From positions 3,230 through 67,229 of the forward strand of contig JAEVZU010000250.1 of the NCBI GenBank assembly GCA_023392075.1: a stretch of 64,000 bases of DNA, in the 5' to 3' direction. Both the position numbers and the translations under genes were made by a program. Below are positions 56,979 to 64,000 of this stretch, one piece after another. The notes under the pieces were generated by a model. The model worked only from the letters and a program-made list of their open reading frames with translations, made no database searches and had not been told where the DNA came from. Numbering within the stretch: the first letter of the stretch is position 1; each line of letters starts with the position of its first letter. Source of the stretch: Bacillota bacterium. Its GTDB lineage: Bacteria; Bacillota; Clostridia; Acetivibrionales; DSM-1351.

Positions 56979-59174
56979 ATGAGCATGGCTACTCATAAAA
57001 ACCTTGTTGAACAGGATATAGTTTCAACACTAGAAAATAACTACATGCCTTATGCAATGAGTGTTATCGTTTCCAGAGCGATACCTGAAATAGACGGCTT
57101 CAAGCCTTCACACAGAAAATTGCTGTATACCATGTACAAAATGGGGCTTTTAACAGGAAATAAGACCAAGTCTTCAAATATAGTCGGACAGACCATGAAG
57201 CTCAATCCCCATGGTGATATGGCTATCTATGAAACCATGGTCAGATTGACCAGAGGTAATAATGCGCTGCTTCATTCCTTTGTGGATTCCAAGGGTAATT
57301 TCGGTAAACAGTATTCAAGGGATATGAAATTTGCAGCGCCGCGTTATACCGAGGCTAAGCTGGACAAGCTGTGCGAAGAGATATTCAAGGATATTGATAA
57401 AAATACTGTAGAATTCATGGATAACTACGACGGGACCATGAAGGAACCGGTGCTTTTGCCTACTACATATCCCAATATTCTTGTAAATGCAAATCAGGGT
57501 ATTGCAGTCGGTATGGCCAGCAATATATGCAGCTTTAATCTTGAGGAAATTTGTGAGACTACCTCTGCATTAATTGACAATACTGATCTTGTAATTGAAG
57601 ACTATCTGAAAGCACCGGATTTTTCATCAGGAGGGCAGTTAATATATTCCGAAAAGGAAATCCGGGATATATATGCAAATGGTAAAGGCGGCTTCAAGGT
57701 CCGGGCAAAGTATGAGTATGACAAGGAAAACAACTGTATAGAAGTCCGCGAAATCCCATATACGACAACTGTAGAAGCTATTATGGATCAGATTATCGAC
57801 CTGATCAAGGCCGGAAAAATCAAGGAAATCACTGATGTGAGGGATGAGACCGATTTAAACGGTCTTAAGCTTACTCTGGATGTCAGAAAAAATACCGATC
57901 CGGACGCTTTGATGAACAAGCTTTTCAAGCTAACACCTCTGCAGGACAGTTTTAACTGTAACTTTAACATTCTTATTAGCGGCAAGCCAAGAGTTATGGG
58001 TGTCAGAACTATTTTAAACGAATGGCTGGCTTTCAGAGTTGATTGTATAAAGCGCCAGACACTTTATGACATAGAGAAGAAGAGCGATAAGCTGCATCTT
58101 TTAATGGGTCTTAAAAAGATACTGATGGACATTGATAAAGCCATTGCCATAATCAGGGGTACCGAGCAGGAATCTCTTGTTATACCCAATTTGATGAGCG
58201 GTTTTCAGATAGACGATATTCAGGCTGAATATATCGCTGAAATAAAACTCCGGAACCTGAACAAGGAATATATCCTGAACAGGGTCAGTGAAACTGATGA
58301 CCTGGTGAAGGAAATTGCTGAACTTAAGGATATCTACGGCAATGAAAGCAAGGTAAAAAAGATCATTCAGAAACAGCTGAAGGAAATTGTCAAAAAGTTC
58401 GGGCAGCCAAGACGTACTGAAATTATTCATGAAGAACATGTAGAGGAAATAACCACAGAGCATTTGATTGAGGATTACAATCTGAAGATTTTCCTTACTG
58501 AACAGAATTACCTGAAGAAAATTGCGCTGGTTTCGCTCAGGGCAAATCCGGAGCACAAACTCAAGGATGACGATGCAATTGTTCAGGAAATCGATACCCA
58601 TAATAAAGCCGATCTGCTGCTTTTTTCAAATAAATTTAATGTCTACAAGTCAAAGATATACGATATACCTGACTGCAAGGCCAGCAGCCTGGGAGAGTAC
58701 CTGACAAACCTTTTGGGGCTGGAAAACGATGAAAAGATAATTTATGTTACGGCAACAGATAACTATGAGGGATATATGCTGTTCTTCTACGAAAATGGTA
58801 AGGGCGCCAAGATAGAAATGTCCAGCTATGCTACAAAAACCAACAGAAAAAAGCTTGCCAATGCATACTATGATGGTGCTTCGCTCGTCAGGATGATGTT
58901 TATGACCGAAGACATTGACCTTATAGCAACCAGCAGCATTAAAAAGGTTCTGGTTTTTAATACAGAAGGTATTAATCCTAAATCTACAAGGGGTTCACAG
59001 GGCGTTCAGGTTCTGACCTCCAAAAAGGGAAGTACTCTGATTCGTATAAAGACCCTGGAAGAAATGCAGCTGACTGATTTGGATTACTACCGCACAAAGA
59101 ATATCCCGGCAATCGGCTGTTACATTAAAGAAGAAGACAAGGCTGATATCCAATTGTCTTTGGACCTGGAATAA
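56979..59174 (+). CDS. parC: Type IIA topoisomerase A subunit (topoisomerase IV ParC-like)
   Basis: A 731-residue DNA breakage-reunion subunit with catalytic Tyr123 in FAAPRYTEAKL, the winged-helix VSRAIPEIDGFKPSHRKLLYTM, coiled-coil tower region and a C-terminal beta-propeller-like domain. The quinolone-contact region reads NPHGDMAIYETMV: the usual Ser is Met81 and the acidic partner is Glu85. Two ATG starts (56979, 56985) are possible after AGGAAAAGAGG. It forms a heterotetramer with the upstream B subunit, and the phosphatase gene follows 26 bp later. Confidence 0.92.
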   Translation: MSMATHKNLVEQDIVSTLENNYMPYAMSVIVSRAIPEIDGFKPSHRKLLYTMYKMGLLTGNKTKSSNIVGQTMKLNPHGDMAIYETMVRLTRGNNALLHSFVDSKGNFGKQYSRDMKFAAPRYTEAKLDKLCEEIFKDIDKNTVEFMDNYDGTMKEPVLLPTTYPNILVNANQGIAVGMASNICSFNLEEICETTSALIDNTDLVIEDYLKAPDFSSGGQLIYSEKEIRDIYANGKGGFKVRAKYEYDKENNCIEVREIPYTTTVEAIMDQIIDLIKAGKIKEITDVRDETDLNGLKLTLDVRKNTDPDALMNKLFKLTPLQDSFNCNFNILISGKPRVMGVRTILNEWLAFRVDCIKRQTLYDIEKKSDKLHLLMGLKKILMDIDKAIAIIRGTEQESLVIPNLMSGFQIDDIQAEYIAEIKLRNLNKEYILNRVSETDDLVKEIAELKDIYGNESKVKKIIQKQLKEIVKKFGQPRRTEIIHEEHVEEITTEHLIEDYNLKIFLTEQNYLKKIALVSLRANPEHKLKDDDAIVQEIDTHNKADLLLFSNKFNVYKSKIYDIPDCKASSLGEYLTNLLGLENDEKIIYVTATDNYEGYMLFFYENGKGAKIEMSSYATKTNRKKLANAYYDGASLVRMMFMTEDIDLIATSSIKKVLVFNTEGINPKSTRGSQGVQVLTSKKGSTLIRIKTLEEMQLTDLDYYRTKNIPAIGCYIKEEDKADIQLSLDLE

Positions 59175-59200
59175 AACCGCACTGATTATTGGGAGGTAAA

Positions 59201-59830
59201 ATGCTTAATTTGTACATTACAAGACATGGAGAAACACAATGGAATGTTGAGGGGCGAATGCAGGGCTGGAAAAACTCCGAACTGACTTTAAAAGGGATCA
59301 GGAATGCCGAAGCCCTTGGAAAGCGTCTCGATAGTGTGGACATCAGTGTGATATATTCAAGTTCAAGCCAAAGAGCCGTACATACCGCAGAACTTATCCG
59401 AGGAAACAGGAAAATTGAGATAATTACCGATGAAAACCTCAGAGAAATCAACCTGGGAGAATGGGAAGGAAAAGCAAAAGATGAATTCAGTGAGTCTGAC
59501 AAGGCGGGACTGGAGGTCTTCTGGAACATACCACATCAGTATAAGGCTGTCTCGGGAGAGGACTTCTTTCAGGTCAGAGCACGGATAGAGGCTGTTTTGA
59601 ACAGAATTATAAGTGAAAATAGAGACTGCAGCATTCTCATAGTTACTCATGCCGTTATTGTTAAGACCATAATGTCAATTTTTAATGGCATTCCCATTGA
59701 AGACCTGTGGAAACAGCCCTTTATACACGGTACAAGCCTAAGTGCAGTTGAAATAGACAATACATCCCAGGACGGTAAGTTTAAAGCAAAAGTACTGATG
59801 GAAGGCGATATGTCCCATGCTGCCGAATAA
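59201..59830 (+). CDS. Histidine phosphatase superfamily protein (phosphoglycerate mutase-like)
   Basis: A 209-residue branch-1 histidine phosphatase. The catalytic LYITRHGETQWNVEGRMQG carries the phosphorylated His, SSSSQRAVHTAELI the second Arg, LREINLGEWEGK the acid, and ILIVTHAVIVKTIM the final His. Such proteins dephosphorylate sugar phosphates, alpha-ribazole phosphate or similar; no cobalamin genes are nearby, so the substrate is open. GGGAGGTAAA precedes ATG 59201, 26 bp after the topoisomerase stop, so it may be co-transcribed. Confidence 0.9.
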   Translation: MLNLYITRHGETQWNVEGRMQGWKNSELTLKGIRNAEALGKRLDSVDISVIYSSSSQRAVHTAELIRGNRKIEIITDENLREINLGEWEGKAKDEFSESDKAGLEVFWNIPHQYKAVSGEDFFQVRARIEAVLNRIISENRDCSILIVTHAVIVKTIMSIFNGIPIEDLWKQPFIHGTSLSAVEIDNTSQDGKFKAKVLMEGDMSHAAE

Positions 59831-59857
59831 ATTACCAAAGTCAATTAGTAATTGACT

Positions 59858-61168
59858 TTACTCATGCAGTTCAGTGTTTTGCATAGCCGGTTGTTTCTGC
59901 TGTTTAGCTGTATGGAAGGATTTTTTCCTTCCGGTCATATACCTTGCAATGAATAAAATAGCGGCCAGCAGCCTGAAAGCCCCTACACATCCCAAGGCAA
60001 TTACGATTGAAGTATGCTTGTAGAACCATACTCCGATAAGCGGGGAGATAAACTGGGATACGTTGATAAAAGTTGTGTATACTGCAATATTGATTGTTTT
60101 ATTCTTTTGAGGAACAACTTCAATCAGATTTGCAAAAATGGCCAGGGTAAAGGCTGAAAAAGTAAGTCCGGTCACAGTACTTTGAAACAACAGCAAGTAG
60201 GGCGTCCTGACTAAAATAATTGTTAAGGCGTTGATGGCCAAACCCAGGGTGCCGAATATAAGTATTAAACGTGCCCCTCTTTTTTCAATTGCCTTTCCCC
60301 AAAAGGTGTAAGTCAGCACTCCCGCAAAACCGACAGCCACATTTACATAGCTCAGCCAGGCTTCATTGATCCCGATTACATCAACCTGGTAAATAAAAAA
60401 TAAAGGCCAGCCCATATGCCAGGATACATGAAATATAAACGACAGGATAATAAAGATTCTGAACTCCTTATAAACCAGCAGGTTGTTCAGACACTCCTTT
60501 ATCATGACAAAACCGTTACTTTTATCCTCTCCGTTTTTTAAAACCGGAGAGGCGATAACCCTTTGGAGCAGCCAGCTTTGAATTAATGCCAGAATAAATG
60601 ACAGGCAGAAGAACAGCTGGTACATAAGGATTCTTTCACTGTCGTTTTTAGGTATATACGCAAGTAACAGTCCCGCAGCCAGTGAAGTGCTTGTGCCTAC
60701 AACGGTTGCTGCTCTTGTCCGCTTTGTAAAGGCCGGGTTGAATTGTGATACCATTACATCCGAGAAAAAAGACTGCCAGGATATATTGAAGACCGAAAAT
60801 GGCCAGTTCATTAAAGAAATTATAGTAATATAAAGAGGTATTTTGTAATTGCCCAGGAAAGGGGATAAAGCTGCCAGAGGGTACATTATTCCGAAAAGCA
60901 GTATCAGTATCGAAACAATTCGCTTTTTGTTACCGCTCCGGTCCAATAGAATACTTCCCGGTACCAGTGCCAGAATACCTACCAGAGCCGGAAGGGAGGA
61001 AATGAGACCTATTTCATAATCGTTGGCACCCATCCGTCTTGCAAACATTGAAAAGAAAGGATTGGCCAGATTCAGAATAACCGCTCCTACTGCACCCTCA
61101 AAGGTAAAAAACCATGCATTTTTTGATGTCGTATCCAATGCTTCAAATTTTGAAAAAATAACATTCAT
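59858..61168 (-). CDS. Major facilitator superfamily transporter
   Basis: A 436-residue protein with about twelve membrane helices. MGANDYEIGLISSLPALVGILALVPGSILLDRSGNKKRIV is the family loop-2/3 motif region. It begins with a long soluble N-terminus (MNVIFSKFEALDTTSKNAW) and ends in a basic/Gln tail. CGGAGTT precedes the ATG. Substrate unknown; it converges with the phosphatase gene, 27 bp apart, and is divergent from the cyclophilin gene. Confidence 0.9.
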   Translation of the reverse strand: MNVIFSKFEALDTTSKNAWFFTFEGAVGAVILNLANPFFSMFARRMGANDYEIGLISSLPALVGILALVPGSILLDRSGNKKRIVSILILLFGIMYPLAALSPFLGNYKIPLYITIISLMNWPFSVFNISWQSFFSDVMVSQFNPAFTKRTRAATVVGTSTSLAAGLLLAYIPKNDSERILMYQLFFCLSFILALIQSWLLQRVIASPVLKNGEDKSNGFVMIKECLNNLLVYKEFRIFIILSFIFHVSWHMGWPLFFIYQVDVIGINEAWLSYVNVAVGFAGVLTYTFWGKAIEKRGARLILIFGTLGLAINALTIILVRTPYLLLFQSTVTGLTFSAFTLAIFANLIEVVPQKNKTINIAVYTTFINVSQFISPLIGVWFYKHTSIVIALGCVGAFRLLAAILFIARYMTGRKKSFHTAKQQKQPAMQNTELHE

Positions 61169-61351
61169 AAATAACTCCGATTATTTTTTTAAATGACATC
61201 ATTACCCATTGCTTCGGCAACATTATGAGTATATCACAAAATCGATGAATATACTTGACATCAGCTTCGAAAACTATAAAATAATACTGACAATACATTA
61301 TAGCTAAAACTTCCAGCATGTATATGCTGCAGTTGTGAAAGGAATTAAAAA

Positions 61352-61873
61352 ATGAGCAAAAATCCTATAGTAACAATTGAAATGGAAAGCGGTAATATAA
61401 TGAAAGCCGAGCTTTATCCGGAAATAGCACCAAATACGGTCAATAACTTTATATCTCTTATAAACAAGGGGTTTTATGACGGTGTAATATTCCACAGAGT
61501 TATTCCAGGCTTTATGATTCAGGGCGGAGATCCGGACGGGAGCGGTATGGGCGGTCCTGATTACGGCATCAAGGGTGAGTTCTCTGCCAACGGTTTTAAA
61601 AATGAGCTGAAACATGACAAAGGTGTTTTATCTATGGCCAGAACCATGGCACCAAATTCAGCCGGATCACAGTTTTTTGTAATGGTGGCTAAAGCTCCTC
61701 ATCTTGACGGTCAGTATGCAGCTTTCGGAAAAGTCATCGAAGGAATTGAAGAAGCCGATAGAATAGTCGGCGTCAAGAGGGATTACAATGATAAGCCCAA
61801 GGAAGAGCAGAAAATGAAAAAGGTTACGGTAGAGACCTTTGGAGTGGAATATCCCGAGCCTGAAAAAGTGTAA
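61352..61873 (+). CDS. ppiB: Cyclophilin-type peptidyl-prolyl isomerase
   Basis: A 173-residue cytoplasmic cyclophilin that speeds cis-trans isomerisation at proline. Active-site features: VIFHRVIPGFMIQGGDPDGSGMGG (Arg, Phe and Gln of the PPIase site), GSQFFVMVAKAPHLDGQYAAFG. No signal peptide, and the length matches Gram-positive PpiB with a short C-terminal extension. AAAGG precedes the ATG. A strong terminator (61898-61948) follows. Confidence 0.95.
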   Translation: MSKNPIVTIEMESGNIMKAELYPEIAPNTVNNFISLINKGFYDGVIFHRVIPGFMIQGGDPDGSGMGGPDYGIKGEFSANGFKNELKHDKGVLSMARTMAPNSAGSQFFVMVAKAPHLDGQYAAFGKVIEGIEEADRIVGVKRDYNDKPKEEQKMKKVTVETFGVEYPEPEKV

Positions 61874-61897
61874 ATATTGGAAAAGTACGGTTATAAA

Positions 61898-61948
61898 AAA
61901 CGCACAAGCTTCTATCTAAGGGGACATCTCTTTGAGGCTTGTGCGTTT
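61898..61948 (+). terminator. Terminator after ppiB
   Basis: AAACGCACAAGC (61898-61909) and GCTTGTGCGTTT (61937-61948) pair perfectly across a 27-base loop, with ATTTTT shortly after. Confidence 0.8.
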
Positions 61949-62017
61949 GCCATTTTTAATTGACAAAAACCAGTCATAATTTTAAAATGAAGAAATACTA
62001 TTATGCAAGGGGGCACA

Positions 62018-62716
62018 ATGAATATAAAAGTAAGAGCACTAAGGGCTGCGTTCCCGCATACACTACCGGTTCTGGCAGGGTTTTTGTTTCTGGGATTGGC
62101 CTATGGGATTCTAATGAAATCTATCGGTTACGGGGCAGGCTGGACTTTTTTAATGAGCTTCCTGGTATTTGCAGGTTCAATGCAATATGTTGGAATAACC
62201 TTGCTGACAACTACCTTTAATCCCATGTATGCCCTTTTTATAACCTTGATGGTAAATGCCAGGCATATTTTTTATGGAATATCTATGCTGGAAAAGTTCA
62301 AAAGTGCCGGAAGATTTAAACCTTACCTGATTTTTGCCATGTGTGACGAATCCTTTTCCATTTTATGTTCTGCGAAACCGGAGGAAGATGTAGATAAAAA
62401 TTGGTTCATGTTCTTCATAGCTTTCCTGAACAGGTGGTACTGGATCACCGGCTCTGTAATGGGTGCTTTTTTGGGGGAATACATAAAGTTTGACACAAAA
62501 GGTCTGGATTTTGCTTTGACTGCCTTATTCGTAGTTATTTTTATAAATCAGTGGCAGGAACAGAAAAATCATTTTCCGGCTGTTGTCGGGGTATTAAGCT
62601 CTGCAGTCTGTCTGCCGGTATTTGGACCGGGCAATTTTATCATTCCTTCCATGATTCTGATTTTAATTATATTTACTTTCGCAGACAAAAAAATCTATAA
62701 AGGAGAAAAACTGTGA
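62018..62716 (+). CDS. azlC: AzlC family branched-chain amino acid exporter subunit
   Basis: A 232-residue membrane protein with seven or so helices. The AzlC family start RALRAAFPHTLPVLAGFLFLGLAYGILM, then FAGSMQYVGITLL and MVNARHIFYGISML, are diagnostic. AzlC and AzlD together export branched-chain amino acids or analogues. AAGGGGG precedes ATG 62018; the frame to 62003 is not needed. Its stop overlaps the GTG of azlD by four bases. Confidence 0.95.
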   Translation: MNIKVRALRAAFPHTLPVLAGFLFLGLAYGILMKSIGYGAGWTFLMSFLVFAGSMQYVGITLLTTTFNPMYALFITLMVNARHIFYGISMLEKFKSAGRFKPYLIFAMCDESFSILCSAKPEEDVDKNWFMFFIAFLNRWYWITGSVMGAFLGEYIKFDTKGLDFALTALFVVIFINQWQEQKNHFPAVVGVLSSAVCLPVFGPGNFIIPSMILILIIFTFADKKIYKGEKL

Positions 62717-63045
62717 TCTTAAGTTCATTTCAAACCTTTATTACAATTATAATGCTTATGTTGGGTACCATGTGTACCAGGTTTCTGCCTTTCATATTTT
62801 TCAGGGCAGACAGGGCGACACCCCGGTACATTCAAAAGCTGGGCAAGGTTCTGCCCTATGCTGTTATCGGATTACTGGTAGTATACTGTCTGAAGGGCAT
62901 ATCGTTTACTTCCGGTTCTTATGGTTTGCCAGAGTTCATATCAATACTGGTAATAGCAATACTGCACGTGTGGAAAAAGAATACCCTCCTGAGTATATTT
63001 GCCGGTACTGCAGCATATATGTTTTTGATTCAGTATGTTTTCTAA
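62713..63045 (+). CDS. azlD: AzlD family branched-chain amino acid exporter subunit
   Basis: A 110-residue protein with about four helices: GTMCTRFLPFIFF and LGKVLPYAVIGLLVVYCLKGI are family hallmarks. GTG start in a GTGA overlap with azlC, so the two subunits are made together. The HAD gene 70 bp downstream could be in the same transcript. Confidence 0.93.
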   Translation: MILSSFQTFITIIMLMLGTMCTRFLPFIFFRADRATPRYIQKLGKVLPYAVIGLLVVYCLKGISFTSGSYGLPEFISILVIAILHVWKKNTLLSIFAGTAAYMFLIQYVF

Positions 63046-63114
63046 TGCCATTAGCAGGATTTAAGAGTTATAATAATATATAACTGAAAGGAAATCCTTG
63101 TATTGGAGGGTAAA

Positions 63115-63751
63115 ATGAGTAAAACCGTAAGAGCCATACTGTTTGATTCGGGGAGAGTTTTAAACCGCTCTGCCGCCGGGAACTGGTTTATAACTCCAAA
63201 TTTTTTTAATTATGTGGACCGGCAGACTTTTGATTCCATCCCAAAAGCAAAACGGGATATGGCTTTTAAAAAAGCCGGAGAATCCCGAGATTATTATTGA
63301 CGACATAAAAATTGAATTGGTTGCCAGAGATCTGGTTTACAATTACGATAAATATGTGTTTTTCAACGATGCCATAGAAGTGATTCCGGATTTAAACAAA
63401 CGCTATCTCTTGGCGGTGGTATCGGATGCATGGCCTTCGTTGGAAAATGTCTTTAAAAAAGCCGGCTTAAGAGATTATTTCAAATCCTTTGTAGTATCAT
63501 CGGTAATCGGAGTCAGAAAGCCGGATGAGCTAATGTATTCAACTGCGCTTATAGAATTGGGAGTATCACCGGGAGATGCAATTTTCATAGATGACAATTT
63601 TAAAAACTGTGACGGGGCCAAGAAATTGGGAATACAGTCCTTTGTTCTTTGCAGGGATATAAGAGTATATTGGTTTTTCAAAATCTTCCTCAGAAAGCAC
63701 AGGGTCATAAGGAGCCTTTATGATATTAACGGGTATCTTCAAGGTAGTTGA
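63115..63751 (+). pseudogene. HAD superfamily hydrolase, frameshifted
   Basis: Two overlapping frames make one HAD-like protein of about 210 residues. The first (from ATG 63115, GGAGGGT before it) has motif I AILFDSGRVLN and ends at 63300 in AGESRDYY. The second, shifted by +1, continues KKPENPEIIIDD and holds motif II VVSDAWPSLENVF, SSVIGVRKPDELMY and motif III AIFIDDNFKNCDGAKKLG, ending at 63751. The switch lies at a run of six A near 63269. One surplus base explains it: true mutation, sequencing error or, less likely, programmed frameshifting. Motif I lacks the second Asp. Confidence 0.8.
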
Positions 63752-63878
63752 TTTAACACTTTATACTAGTACAATATGCTTTCCGGATTATAAGCTGTTA
63801 TAAACTTGAAGCTACTTCAAATCAATGGGAGCACAATCATAAACGTTTAATTAAATAACGTTTCGGACTTAATAAAAA

Positions 63879-64000
63879 GAGGCTGTCTCAAAATAGAAAT
63901 TAAAAATCTATTGAGAGGCAGCTCTCTTTTTGTCTAGAAAATAGTAAAAGCAACCTCCGAAGAAGCTGCTTCTAGTGTATAATTTAATTATGACGAAAAA
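63879..64000 (+). mobile_element. Left end of a probable IS1182-like insertion sequence (runs off right edge)
   Basis: GAGGCTGTCTCAAAAT (63879-63894) resembles IS1182-family terminal repeats. Next come a hairpin (GCTGTCTC..AATAG with CTATTGAGAGGCAGC) followed by CTCTTTTTG, another inverted stretch (AAGCA..TGCTT), TATAAT (63978-63983) and ATG 63990, which opens MTK. IS1182 transposases often begin this way with very short leaders. 63752-63878 shows no feature. Confidence 0.5.
63990..64000 (+). CDS. Possible start of transposase gene (partial)
   Basis: Only ATG ACG AAA AA is visible before the window ends. The near-leaderless arrangement, with TATAAT seven bases upstream, and the preceding IS-like terminus suggest an IS1182-type transposase. 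No protein-level evidence is available. Confidence 0.3.

Overview
The window looks like a chromosomal segment of a mesophilic, spore-forming, plant-glycan-degrading clostridium, probably of the Ruminiclostridium / Clostridium cellulolyticum type. This is inferred from moderate-to-low GC, strong AGGAGG ribosome sites with frequent GTG and TTG starts, a SleL-like germination enzyme, a CotJC/manganese-catalase protein, an SLH-anchored glycosidase, an [FeFe]-hydrogenase-like protein and clostridial-style topoisomerase IV. No rRNA, tRNA, prophage or CRISPR array was seen.

Layout. 1-5.9 kb: an efflux-type ABC transporter (cut by the left edge) divergent from a TetR regulator with three operator copies between them; an ArsR regulator divergent from a nitroreductase; an FMN reductase and small redox proteins. 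5.9-7.7 kb: a YdcZ-type membrane pair with its divergent Crp/Fnr regulator. 7.7-9.0 kb: a DUF1646 ion transporter behind a long structured leader, a candidate Na+-I (DUF1646 motif) riboswitch. 9-13.6 kb: small hypothetical genes, a solitary infC with a probable ATT start, and manganese catalase. 13.8-15 kb: a QueG-like iron-sulfur protein fused to a GNAT domain.

15.1-22.9 kb is a nearly complete flavin-based extracellular electron transfer (EET) locus in the order ndh2, dmkB, dmkA, eetA, eetB, pplA, fmnB. Electrons from NADH would pass through a dedicated demethylmenaquinone pool to an FMN-carrying lipoprotein. Ndh2 carries an unusual Ala-rich tandem repeat, and a miniature transposable element sits between eetA and eetB. 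It is followed by an iron-sulfur aldo/keto reductase, a hydrogenase-like protein, SleL, arginine decarboxylase, a large beta-helix protein and a thioredoxin-CcdA fusion.

33.5-54.5 kb is a glycan utilisation region: a membrane AraC regulator, two CUT1 ABC importers, GH95 and GH29 alpha-L-fucosidases, an SGNH esterase, a 1514-residue SLH-anchored GH27 enzyme and an orphan YesN-type response regulator. The likely substrate is fucosylated and galactosylated glycan such as xyloglucan side chains. 54.8-63.8 kb holds topoisomerase IV, a histidine phosphatase, an MFS transporter, cyclophilin, AzlCD and a frameshifted HAD gene; the end of a probable IS1182-like element reaches the right edge.

The least expected content is non-coding. 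(1) A MITE-like family (here M1) with TA-flanked terminal repeats CCCTCTATTGACAATGTA occurs in six places. (2) A family of 5'-leader elements (here R) ends in the Shine-Dalgarno sequence of the downstream gene and starts with its complement, so the ribosome site could be masked; three copies precede unrelated genes, and their central hairpin shows compensatory changes. (3) A second, hairpin-forming repeat (here M2) occurs twice downstream of genes.
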